Shown here piece after piece: positions 1 through 6,925 of a stretch of 9,700 nucleotides of DNA. The stretch is from Candidatus Kapaibacterium sp. Lineage in GTDB: Bacteria; Bacteroidota; Ignavibacteria; Kapaibacteriales; UBA2268. Position numbers and translations under genes: made by a program. Position 1 is the first letter of the stretch. The number at the start of each line of letters is the position of its first letter. A model generated the notes under the pieces. It searched no databases, was not told the origin of the DNA, and worked only from the letters and a program-made list of their open reading frames with translations. The stretch is taken from contig JAQIDA010000164.1 in NCBI GenBank assembly GCA_027858275.1, forward strand, positions 1 to 9,700, in the 5' to 3' direction.

Positions 1-105
1 AATATTGCCGTTCTCGTCGCGACGTTTTTCTATTTCGGCAAATCGTCTTAGCCTCAATTGAACAAATTTAATAAAAGATTTCCACTTTTGCCGAAATAAA
101 TTCAT
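1..105 (-). CDS. Possible 5' part of an unknown gene running off the left edge
   Basis: A leftward reading frame opens with ATG at 105-103 and stays open to the window edge, giving 35 residues (starting MNLFRQKWKSF). A purine-rich GGAGAGGG lies directly before the ATG, which is closer than usual for a ribosome binding site. The peptide is strongly basic and looks helical; I recognise no family. It would follow the lytic transglycosylase by 65 bases, and no terminator is visible in that gap, so it could be a further operon member. The opposite strand competes: bases 1-51 can also be read rightward as the last 16 residues of a hydrophobic protein (ending FYFGKSS, then TAG). Only one of the two is likely real, and I slightly favour the leftward frame. 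Confidence 0.4.
   Translation of the reverse strand, partial: MNLFRQKWKSFIKFVQLRLRRFAEIEKRRDENGNI
31..98. repeat. 12-bp inverted repeat with 44-base spacer
   Basis: TATTTCGGCAAA at 31-42 is matched perfectly by its reverse complement at 87-98. There is no T-run after either arm, so it does not look like a standard intrinsic terminator. It lies downstream of the lytic transglycosylase and inside the possible edge gene. It may be chance, a processing hairpin, or a site; I cannot tell. Confidence 0.45.
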
Positions 106-170
106 CCCTCTCCGGAATAAACGTATCAATTCTTATTTTAGTCATATTCAATTCAGAACAAGTCCGAATA

Positions 171-1106
171 TTATTCAGAGCCTTCCTTTAGCGGAAGTGA
201 TATTTTCCAGGGCTTTTTGGGTGCGGGCTTTTTCAGAATTCGCTTCAGAATCCATAAGTTATTAAGTCGCACATCTTTATAAGTATATCCTTTGGCCTGT
301 GCCCATTCGGAAAGATTCTTGATTACAGTTGAACATTCAACAATCTTCATTTCTTCCTGCTTATATTTTTCATCTTCTTTTACAAGAAAACCATATTTCT
401 CAGCGTTTTCCATCAATTCTTTAGTTATGACAATGCGTAAGATATAGCGAGAAGTTTCTTCGTTCATAAACAAATCAAAATAATCATCTGCTTTCTGATA
501 TCCCAAACCTGTGGTCACTCTGTGAGGTCCCATATTATAACCGGCAGCGGCAAGAAACCATGATTTAAATTCATCGTATCCGGATTTTAAATATTTCATC
601 GCGGCGTAAGTGCTTTTTTCAGGATGTCTTCGTTCGTCAACATAATTATCAATTATCAATCCCATTTTTTTGCCGGTAGAAGGAATAAACTGCCAAAGTC
701 CGACAGCTCCTTTTGATGATCGAGCCATATACAATGCACTTTCGGCAACAGATACATATTTGAGATCAGAAGGCATTCCCAATTCTTCCGTTATGCGGTC
801 ATACATTGGGAAATATCTGCCTGCTCTTTTTATATATAGCATCATTTGCCCGGGTTTTTGCAGCATCAAATAAAATTCGCGTTCGGCTCGTTCCTTGACT
901 TCGGGAATATCTAAAGGGACTTTTTCGCCGCAAAATGTCAATTCATCAGGCAATTGGATTGTTGATATAAACTCATTGAATTTGGTCAGAGACGCGTCTC
1001 CCTGATTGTCTGCGGTTTGCTGTTTATCTAAATTTTCACTGACTGACTCACTTGTTTCGCAGCAAGTAAAAACCAGGATAAAAACAACAAGTAATAATTT
1101 TTTCAT
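171..1106 (-). CDS. Exported membrane-bound lytic transglycosylase (MltD/Slt-like)
   Basis: This 311-residue protein should cleave the MurNAc-GlcNAc bond of peptidoglycan in the periplasm, forming anhydro-muropeptides. It starts with a hydrophobic signal (residues 1-14) ending in Thr-Cys-Cys; a lipid-modified Cys15 or Cys16 is plausible, but the lipobox is not canonical. The goose-lysozyme-like catalytic domain spans about 95-225: VSVAESALY carries the probable catalytic Glu122, followed by the family 1 motifs SSKGAVGLWQFIPSTG (about 130-145) and AAGYNMG (187-193). The C-terminal part (about 255-305) has no clear LysM repeat but resembles the tail of Bacteroidota homologues. The start is supported by GGAG at 1118-1115, eight bases before the ATG. 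It lies 15 bases after the ABC ATPase gene and is probably co-transcribed with it. The family is secure; the exact cellular role is not. Confidence 0.92.
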   Translation of the reverse strand: MKKLLLVVFILVFTCCETSESVSENLDKQQTADNQGDASLTKFNEFISTIQLPDELTFCGEKVPLDIPEVKERAEREFYLMLQKPGQMMLYIKRAGRYFPMYDRITEELGMPSDLKYVSVAESALYMARSSKGAVGLWQFIPSTGKKMGLIIDNYVDERRHPEKSTYAAMKYLKSGYDEFKSWFLAAAGYNMGPHRVTTGLGYQKADDYFDLFMNEETSRYILRIVITKELMENAEKYGFLVKEDEKYKQEEMKIVECSTVIKNLSEWAQAKGYTYKDVRLNNLWILKRILKKPAPKKPWKISLPLKEGSE

Positions 1107-1121
1107 TGACGGGACTCCATT

Positions 1122-1781
1122 TTATATTTTTATTTTCTTTTTTTGTTTAATCGGGCGTTGAATTTTTACCTCTTGTTCACACCAAGATCTTTCTCTCTCG
1201 TCATTGGTCGCGATAAGCAAAGCCCCGCCTGACGCGGCATGGTTTCTCACTATTTCCTCGGCAACGACTATACCTTCCGAATCAAGGTTTGTACTCGGTT
1301 CATCGAGAAAGAGTATCTCCGGATTGTGCTGCAGGGCGAGAACAAATTTCATCCTCTGCTTCATCCCTGAAGAAAACTCTGAAATCACACGGTTTTGATA
1401 TTTCAATATTCCGAACTGCTCTAATCTGCTTTGATTCATCTCATCATTATTTTTGAGACCTCGCATATCAGCAGTAATTTTTAATAGCTCCTGAGGAGTG
1501 AATTCATCGTACAAATTTAGATACGGCGATACAAAGCCGAAGTGACGATTGAATTGTTCTTTTTTTAAAAGTTCAGCGTTCAAGCTTAGTTCAACAGCTC
1601 CTTCACTCGGTTTGAGTAGGCCTGCACAGATTTTCAGCATGGTAGATTTGCCACTGCCGTTTTTGCCGGTCAGAGCTGTAACAGCCGAATTTGTCAAATC
1701 AAATGACATATCCCGAAACAGGAAATTGTGCATTCGAAAAGACTTCGCGACAGCTTTTATATTCAAATGAAAATCATTCAT
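1122..1781 (-). CDS. ABC transporter ATP-binding protein, CcmA-like
   Basis: A 219-residue stand-alone nucleotide-binding domain that should power an ABC transporter at the inner face of the membrane. Walker A is TGKNGSGKST (38-47, Lys45), the signature is FSSGMKQR (136-143), Walker B is ILFLDE (156-161, Glu161), and the D-loop is STNLD. The short form and the SSGMKQR signature recall CcmA, the haem/cytochrome c maturation ATPase, but no CcmB or CcmC permease lies in the window, so the substrate is unknown. Two usual residues are replaced: the Q-loop reads GFVSPYLNLYDE without the expected Gln, and the H-loop position reads ATND, with Asn in place of His. The C-terminus is very basic (KQKKKIKI). 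GGAG at 1797-1794 lies 12 bases before the ATG, rather far. It sits 18 bases after the metalloprotease gene and 15 before the lytic transglycosylase gene. Confidence 0.88.
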   Translation of the reverse strand: MNDFHLNIKAVAKSFRMHNFLFRDMSFDLTNSAVTALTGKNGSGKSTMLKICAGLLKPSEGAVELSLNAELLKKEQFNRHFGFVSPYLNLYDEFTPQELLKITADMRGLKNNDEMNQSRLEQFGILKYQNRVISEFSSGMKQRMKFVLALQHNPEILFLDEPSTNLDSEGIVVAEEIVRNHAASGGALLIATNDERERSWCEQEVKIQRPIKQKKKIKI

Positions 1782-1799
1782 ATTCTTGATTAACTCCGA

Positions 1800-3470
1800 T
1801 CATCTGATTACGGCAAATTTACCGAGTTTAATTTCATCTTTATATGTCACTTTGAAAATATATATGCCGCTCGACAGATCGTTCGGGATATTATCCCATC
1901 TTACGACTCTGATCAAATTATCGGAAAGAATCGGCAGATCAGCAGAATATACAGAGACCATATCAGACCTCATAATACTCAAATGAGCGATGTCGTTAAT
2001 CATGGCGTTCGACGGCAGAGGGAAATTCATGGCTTCCTCTGTCCCCGACTTATACGGATTTGGATAAGCATAGGCCATCCCGGTCGTGCAATATCCTGAA
2101 TTTATATATATCGAATCAATGATGTCTGTCTCGGCTTCGACACTGTAAAAATATGCCGTGCCCGGCACAGGTCGCATACCGGCGCTTCCGTCATTTTCGG
2201 AGCAGAGTATTGAGAACATATTGCGTTTGAGTTTGTTCTGAACTATTGCCGATTTCATATCCGGATTAACCAGAATTATCGACAGGGTGTCATCAGTATT
2301 TGTTGATTTGCTTGGCAGAATGAAGGAATACATTCTAAATTCAAACAATTTCAGCCTGCCGTCCTTGTTTGTCGAAATATCGGAATCAAACAAAATTGGA
2401 TCTTCGTTCAAATAATTCGGAAGTGTCGGGAACTCGTCGGCATGATCAAAGAATTCTCCGGGAATCGCGCGATCTCCGGTATAATAAAGCCAAGGGATAA
2501 AATCACGCCATGCTGCTGTCAGGCTGCTGCCCTGCTCTTTCATGGCGGAGTCCAATGCGCTGTATCCGTCAATGTCCTCGCCGATTAATTCAAACATTCT
2601 CAAGAAAACTCGGTCGCCGAATTTCTTGTGCATAAATTGTCCGAATATCGCGTATCGGTAGCCTACTTTGTCATCGCCAAAACCAAAGGGATATAAATCG
2701 GAGCGAAAAAACAAATCGTCAACGAATTGTATATAATCTCTCGTATCGGGATAAACTCTGTATTCCATCCATGAACTGACCATTTCGTTGAGCATAATAC
2801 TCCAAGGCTGTTGCTCTCCGTATGATAATTGGATGGCATGGTGATATTCATGCGCAGCGGCAATCTTCATCGCCTGAATTCCTGTTTCATAATACAGGGC
2901 TTGCATCTTTCCCATAAATTCAACAGAATCTTCGGGGCTGTAGTTGTTATCAATGAATATGAAAGTTGTAAATCTCTCAAATTTATGCGGATCATTTACC
3001 GGATCAGGATCTTGAACAGTCAAACCGTAAAATGGGGTCGGAGTTTTGGAAAAATCTATAATATAAACATCAAAAGCTTCCGAGCCGCCGAGTCCTTTAT
3101 CCGAAAGCGGAGACATAAATCCCATTGTGTCTACCTCAACCGAATGAGTATAATCAAAATAAAAGGCTACTGAATCAATATAATCAGGAATTGTGTTGTT
3201 GTTGTTGTCTGCTAAATCGACCGCGTTCACTCCGGATGTGTCATAATGAATCAGGAACTGACCGGAAGCAGATTCATATTGAAGCTGTTTTTCAGCGCGT
3301 CCGTCGGACGCAATAGTCATACCCGAAGCTCGAAATTCCGCATAACTAAGAATAGCAGATTTGTGATCGGGGGCGAAGGGATAAGGGGGATCTTCTGCCT
3401 GTGAGTCAAAAGCTGACAGCCCGAATGCCAATAGAAAAACAAGAGAATAATATATGTGACTAAATTTCAT
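1800..3470 (-). CDS. Secreted zinc metalloprotease (MXAN_6640-like) with T9SS-type C-terminal domain
   Basis: This 556-residue protein has a signal peptide (about 1-25) and probably acts outside the cell or at its surface. HEYHH at 207-211 fits the zinc site HExxH; Glu229 in NEMVSSWME, 18 residues further on, is a good candidate third ligand. This arrangement resembles the MXAN_6640 family of putative metalloproteases. Before it, the Asn-rich DNNNNTIPDYID (88-99) looks like a calcium-binding turn. The C-terminal 90 residues begin near AYPNPYKSG (467-475) and end GKFAVIR, typical of a T9SS type A sorting domain, so export by the type IX system and surface release or attachment is inferred. GGAG at 3480-3477, six bases before the ATG, supports the start. 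It is the first gene of a probable three-gene operon, and a terminator lies just upstream. Substrate and physiological role are unknown. Confidence 0.82.
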   Translation of the reverse strand: MKFSHIYYSLVFLLAFGLSAFDSQAEDPPYPFAPDHKSAILSYAEFRASGMTIASDGRAEKQLQYESASGQFLIHYDTSGVNAVDLADNNNNTIPDYIDSVAFYFDYTHSVEVDTMGFMSPLSDKGLGGSEAFDVYIIDFSKTPTPFYGLTVQDPDPVNDPHKFERFTTFIFIDNNYSPEDSVEFMGKMQALYYETGIQAMKIAAAHEYHHAIQLSYGEQQPWSIMLNEMVSSWMEYRVYPDTRDYIQFVDDLFFRSDLYPFGFGDDKVGYRYAIFGQFMHKKFGDRVFLRMFELIGEDIDGYSALDSAMKEQGSSLTAAWRDFIPWLYYTGDRAIPGEFFDHADEFPTLPNYLNEDPILFDSDISTNKDGRLKLFEFRMYSFILPSKSTNTDDTLSIILVNPDMKSAIVQNKLKRNMFSILCSENDGSAGMRPVPGTAYFYSVEAETDIIDSIYINSGYCTTGMAYAYPNPYKSGTEEAMNFPLPSNAMINDIAHLSIMRSDMVSVYSADLPILSDNLIRVVRWDNIPNDLSSGIYIFKVTYKDEIKLGKFAVIR

Positions 3471-3526
3471 TAAAGACTCCGAAATTTGCAGCGTTACTGA
3501 TGAATTTATAAAACGATTACCTTGTT

Positions 3527-3561
3527 AAACAAAACGATTCGAGCGCGATGTTCGAATCGTT
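3527..3561 (-). terminator. Intrinsic terminator of the FN3 protein gene
   Basis: A perfect 10-bp stem (AACGATTCGA at 3533-3542 with its complement at 3552-3561) encloses a 9-base loop. Read leftward it is followed directly by a T-rich stretch (TTTTGTTT, 3534-3527). It starts 30 bases after the stop codon of the FN3 gene and separates that gene from the metalloprotease operon. On the plus strand the nearest T-run is over ten bases away, so it is probably one-directional. Confidence 0.72.
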
Positions 3562-3591
3562 AAATAATATTAGGCTTTTTTTGATCATTGA

Positions 3592-4026
3592 TTATCTGAA
3601 CATTTCCTTGATCATGCCCCAAGTGTTTTTTACGCTGTTGACTTCCAATTCGGCAGTGACAGTTTGATCGTATAAGCTTGAGCTTCCGTCTTTCAAGATG
3701 AAATTGAGACGATAGCTGTAATTCTTTTTACCTAATAATTTATCGTCATCGTCCGATCCGTCTTTCGAGAAGACTACTGTATTGTCGATGAATTCATAAC
3801 GAATTCCCGCTCCTGCGGCCTGTTCCTCACCAATGACGCTAAAAGCTGAGTTTTCACAAGACCGTTGGATTTCATATTTAGCAATCTCGCCTTCACTCGG
3901 CGCCATCCAACTCAGAGTCACGGAATTGCCATCAGTTTTAGCTGAAAATTCATCAAGCTTTATCGAGCCAGCAAGCAGAGTGCTAACTCCGAGAACCATC
4001 AACAAGATATAGATTTTTGTTTTCAT
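3592..4026 (-). CDS. Small exported fibronectin type III domain protein
   Basis: A 144-residue protein with a clear signal peptide (hydrophobic to about residue 19, likely cut near LLAG). The rest is a single fibronectin type III-like beta-sandwich: VTLSWMAPSEGEIAKYEIQR (about 36-55) is the typical first half, and YSYRLNFILKDG (about 103-114) the F/G strand region. An acidic loop SDDDDK lies between them. The protein ends in VNSVKNTWGMIKEMFR, an amphipathic, aromatic-basic tail outside the domain that does not resemble the usual T9SS sorting domain. No enzymatic motif is visible, so binding or scaffolding in the periplasm or at the surface is the most that can be inferred. No clear Shine-Dalgarno sequence precedes the ATG. 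It is probably transcribed alone: its own terminator follows, and a hairpin lies upstream. Confidence 0.75.
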   Translation of the reverse strand: MKTKIYILLMVLGVSTLLAGSIKLDEFSAKTDGNSVTLSWMAPSEGEIAKYEIQRSCENSAFSVIGEEQAAGAGIRYEFIDNTVVFSKDGSDDDDKLLGKKNYSYRLNFILKDGSSSLYDQTVTAELEVNSVKNTWGMIKEMFR

Positions 4027-4083
4027 AAGGTCAATTTATGGATTTGAAACCAATTTTACAAGTTATTTATTACTTATCTGCCT

Positions 4084-4125
4084 GAAGGATTAAACGATCA
4101 ATATAAAATTTTCGTTTAATCCTTC
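4084..4125. repeat. Perfect 14-bp hairpin with 14-base loop
   Basis: GAAGGATTAAACGA at 4084-4097 is matched exactly by its reverse complement at 4112-4125. The loop is AT-rich (4098-4111). It lacks a T-run on either side, so it is not a typical intrinsic terminator. It lies 58 bases upstream of the FN3 start and about 275 upstream of pepT; it could be a 5' untranslated stem of the FN3 transcript, a protein-binding site or a repeat unit. Confidence 0.6.
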
Positions 4126-4325
4126 CCAAAATGTATCATATCGGCTCCAAAACCTTATTGTTTGCAGAGAGATACACTCAAATCTGAGATGCAACAATAA
4201 TCGTACCGAATTAAAGTCGAGAAAGATATTTTTTAATTTATACTTCTTCTTGCTCGCTATCTTCAGAGTCAAAGCAAACATTTCGAGAAAAGGCAAAAAA
4301 ATATCGCCCTAAATAATTAAAGTTC

Positions 4326-4356
4326 TTAATAAATAGCTCGAAATATCTTAAATTTG
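4326..4356 (+). promoter_or_regulatory. Likely Bacteroidota-type promoter for pepT-glnII
   Basis: TAAATTTG at 4349-4356 matches the -7 consensus TAnnTTTG exactly. The -33 region would be TTA at 4326-4328, 20 bases upstream, one base off TTG. The transcript would begin near 4363 and leave a leader of about 38 bases before the pepT ATG. Confidence 0.5.
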
Positions 4357-4400
4357 TTTTTGATGAAAACTGTAAACATAATAATAGGAATAGGTTTGAT

Positions 4401-5652
4401 ATGAAGGAACAGGCATTAGACAGAAATTTAAGATATGCAAAAATCGAAACTCAGGCGGATTATAAAACCGAAACAACTCACAGTTCAAAAAAACAGTTCA
4501 CTCTCGGAAATTTGTTGGTCAAAGAGCTTAAAGAGCTCGGTATAGATGATGTGACAATTGATGAGCATTGCTATATAACCGCTTGCATTCCGAGCAATGT
4601 TCCGAGTGACCATCCTGCTTCGGGCAAAGTCCCGGTTGTAGGTTTCTTGGCTCACATGGACACTTCTCCGGATGCTCCCGGCAATAATGTTAAACCTCAG
4701 ATTATTGAGAACTATCAGGGCGGGGACATTGTTTTGCCTACAGATACTTCTGTTATAATCAAAGAATCAGAGAACAAAGGCTTGAAAAAATGCTATGGTC
4801 ATACTCTTGTCACCTCAGACGGCACCACGCTGCTCGGAGCTGATGACAAAGCAGGTATTGCCTATTATGACAATGGCAGAAATATTATTGAACGACAACA
4901 CGATTATTCACGGCGATATTAAAATTGGGTTTACTCCCGATGAAGAAATCGGTAAAGGCACTATATATTTCGATTTGGAAAAATTCGGCGCAACGGCTGC
5001 TTACACTGTCGACGGCGAATTGCCGGGTGAACTGAACAAAGAAACTTTCTCGGCTAATCACGCAATCATCACTGTGGAAGGCCGCGACATACATCCCGGA
5101 ACAGCAAAGAATATCATGATTAACTCTATTCGTGTGATGTCTGATATAATCGCCCGTTTACCGAAAAACATGGCTCCGGAAACTACTGAAAAATATGAAC
5201 CTTTCATCCATCCGCATGATCTGGAAGCATCCGTACTTAATACTAAGATGAGCATGCTCTTCCGTGATTTTGATACTAAGGGTCTTGATACACAAAAAGA
5301 AATCGTCGAAAAAATTATCGATGAAGTGCAAAAAATGTATCCTAAAGCAAAGATTAATCTGGAAATTATCGAAATGTATCGCAATATGCGCGACGAACTC
5401 GACAAAAACCCCAAAGTTCTCGAATGTCTCCGGGAAGCTGCCGACGAAGCCGGAGCTGAACCGTACTGGGAACCTATCAGAGGCGGCACGGACGGATCGC
5501 GACTGACAGAAATGGGACTGCCGACGCCGAATATTTACGCCGGAGGTCAGAATTTCCACAGTCGCCAAGAGTGGATGTCAGTCAACGGTTTGAATGTCGC
5601 TGTCAAAACATTGGTCAATCTCGCCCAAAAATGGGTAGAAAAGAGCAAATGA
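4401..5652 (+). pseudogene. pepT: Peptidase T (tripeptide aminopeptidase), interrupted by one frameshift
   Basis: PepT is a cytoplasmic di-zinc M20 peptidase that removes the N-terminal residue of tripeptides. The first part (4401-4862, 154 residues) carries LAHMDTSPD with metal ligand His85 and catalytic Asp87, and LLGADDKAGIA with the bridging Asp. The second part continues in another frame from 4864 to the stop at 5652 (262 residues), with TPDEEIGKG (catalytic and ligand Glu), AYTVDGE, HPGTAK, PIRGGTDGS and the late His motif NFHSRQEW. Together they give about 416 residues, against about 408 in E. coli PepT, with every key site present. In the first frame translation stops at 4920-4922, which would leave an inactive fragment. 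AGGA at 4386-4389 precedes the ATG by 11 bases. E. coli PepT has one more residue at the join (GIAEIMT), so loss of two bases near 4862-4863 fits better than gain of one. It may be a true recent mutation or a sequence error. Confidence 0.88.
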
Positions 5653-5703
5653 GTTAAGTGCTCGCATTAAATAAATTCGTAAAATACTAACAGGAGAACA
5701 TCG

Positions 5704-6699
5704 ATGAACACAGTTGAATATGTCTGGGTCGACGGGACAAAACCCACAAAAAAACTAAGATCAAAAATCAGAGTTTTCGATTTTAACGGAACTGCGACGG
5801 GACTTCCTTCAATCCAAGATCCGAAAGCACTCTGGCATTTTGACGGATCAAGTACCGGACAAGCTCCGGCAGACAATTCAGATTTAGTTCTCAGACCTGT
5901 TAAGTCTTATAATAATCCAATTGACAACAATGTCATTTTTCTGTGCGAAGTTTTGAATCATGACATGACTCCTCACACGACAAATGCCCGCGCTGCGTTG
6001 GAAGATTTGGCCATCAAAACAAAATCTTTAAAGCCATGGTTTGGTTTAGAACAGGAATACTATATATGCAAAAACGGACAATCAATAGCAGTTGAACAAC
6101 TGCACTTTATGACTCCTGACGAAGGTGCTTATTTCTGCGGAGTCGGCAGTGAATATGTCTTTAACAGAGATATGATCATGGAGCATTTGAATATTTGTGT
6201 GAACGCGAAACTCAAAATATCGGGCGCAAACGCGGAAGTAGCTCCGGGGCAGTGGGAATACCAAATCGGAGCCGCAGACCCTCTGACTGTTTCTGATGAT
6301 CTGTGGATCGCCAGATGGTTTATGGAAAGATTGTCCGAACGTTACAACGTCACAATCAACTATGACGCAAAATTGAACAAAAGTTACAACGGCAGCGGAT
6401 GCCACATGAATTTCTCAACAGAGCCGATGAGAGACCGATTGATGCCTTGTGAGGATATTTGCCAAAAACTGTCGGAACAAATTCAGAAGCATTTGGATGT
6501 ATACGGGCACGGTTACGAACAGCGATTGACCGGCATACACGAAACGGCATTTTATAAAGACTTCACTTGGGGTATCTCAGATCGTACGGCATCAGTGCGC
6601 ATCTCTGTCGATGAAACATATATTGAAGATCGCAGACCGAATGCTAATATGGATCCTTACGAAGCAACTCGTGTGATGTTGGAAACTTGCTGCTTTTAA
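5704..6699 (+). CDS. glnII: Glutamine synthetase, type II (eukaryote-like)
   Basis: This cytoplasmic enzyme makes glutamine from glutamate, ammonia and ATP. At 331 residues it has the short length of GSII, not the roughly 450 of GSI or 700 of GSIII. The N-terminal beta-grasp part starts EYVWVDGT and contains HFDGSSTGQAPADNSD (45-60). The catalytic part has WFGLEQEY (112-119, metal ligands Glu116 and Glu118), ISGANAEVAPGQWEYQ (172-187), NGSGCHMNFST (229-239, His234), LTGIHETA (275-282), ISDRTASVRI (291-300) and YIEDRRPNANMDPY (306-319). All main active-site motifs are present. It has no GSI-type adenylylation loop. AGGAGA at 5692-5697, six bases before the ATG, is a strong ribosome binding site. 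It follows pepT by 51 bases with no terminator between, so peptide breakdown and ammonia assimilation may share a transcript. A strong terminator follows. Confidence 0.95.
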   Translation: MNTVEYVWVDGTKPTKKLRSKIRVFDFNGTATGLPSIQDPKALWHFDGSSTGQAPADNSDLVLRPVKSYNNPIDNNVIFLCEVLNHDMTPHTTNARAALEDLAIKTKSLKPWFGLEQEYYICKNGQSIAVEQLHFMTPDEGAYFCGVGSEYVFNRDMIMEHLNICVNAKLKISGANAEVAPGQWEYQIGAADPLTVSDDLWIARWFMERLSERYNVTINYDAKLNKSYNGSGCHMNFSTEPMRDRLMPCEDICQKLSEQIQKHLDVYGHGYEQRLTGIHETAFYKDFTWGISDRTASVRISVDETYIEDRRPNANMDPYEATRVMLETCCF

Positions 6700-6729
6700 T
6701 CAGTAAGATAATCAACACAATTATCAACA

Positions 6730-6760
6730 AAAAACCCCGACTCTTTCAGTCGGGGTTTTT
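6730..6760. terminator. Strong intrinsic terminator, probably bidirectional
   Basis: The GC-rich core stem CCCCGACT (6735-6742) pairs with AGTCGGGG (6748-6755) around a five-base loop, and A-T pairs extend it outward. A T-run follows on the plus strand (6756-6760), ending glnII; on the minus strand the A-run at 6729-6734 provides the T-run that would end leftward ftsI transcripts arriving through the repeat. Confidence 0.9.
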
Positions 6761-6764
6761 GTTT

Positions 6765-6871
6765 GTAGGGGCGATGCCTGTGTGCTCGCCCGGCGTATCA
6801 TAATTGTGTGCTTTTTTATATCGGTTTATAACATCGTGTTGCGCCGGGCAACCACAAGGGTTTGCCCCTAC
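6765..6871. repeat. 107-bp palindromic-ended repeat element (REP/MITE-like)
   Basis: The outer ends are perfect complements (GTAGGGGC at 6765-6772, GCCCCTAC at 6864-6871), and an inner pair is too (GCCCGGCG at 6788-6795, CGCCGGGC at 6842-6849). Each end also folds on itself: GGGCGA with TCGCCC (6769-6774, 6786-6791), and GGGCAACC with a matching GG-TTGCCC (6846-6867). The central 46 bases are AT-richer and non-coding. It sits between two convergent genes. Ends of the GTAGGGGC...GCCCCTAC kind occur as dispersed non-coding repeats in various bacteria, which is from memory. No transposase or flanking target duplication is evident. Confidence 0.7.
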
Positions 6872-6925
6872 GGAAAACGGGTTAAGAAAAGACATCTGAA
6901 TTTATTCGGGTTTAATCTAATCGGA

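Larger units (their letters stand above)
4027..4400. other. 374-base intergenic region between divergent genes
   Basis: AT-rich spacer between the leftward FN3 gene and rightward pepT. It holds a strong hairpin (4084-4125) and a likely pepT promoter (4326-4356). A leftward 68-codon frame (4296-4090) starts with TTG, lacks a ribosome binding site and has no recognisable protein character, so I do not call it a gene. I see no tRNA, riboswitch or insertion sequence here. Confidence 0.6.

Noticed and set aside
3187..3206. Short GTT/TTG trinucleotide run
   Set aside because: It encodes the Asn run of the calcium-binding-like loop in the metalloprotease; about four units is too short to call a variable microsatellite.
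4090..4296. Leftward 68-codon reading frame in the intergenic region
   Set aside because: It starts with TTG, has no ribosome binding site, shows no domain or signal features, and its end lies in the hairpin; it looks random.
4855..4922. Programmed ribosomal frameshift in pepT
   Set aside because: There is no slippery heptamer, internal Shine-Dalgarno or stop codon at the join; the frame-zero stop is 57 bases further on. Mutation or sequence error is simpler.
5058..5568. Leftward frames of 143 and 136 codons opposite pepT
   Set aside because: They are antisense to the well-conserved second half of PepT and have no start context.
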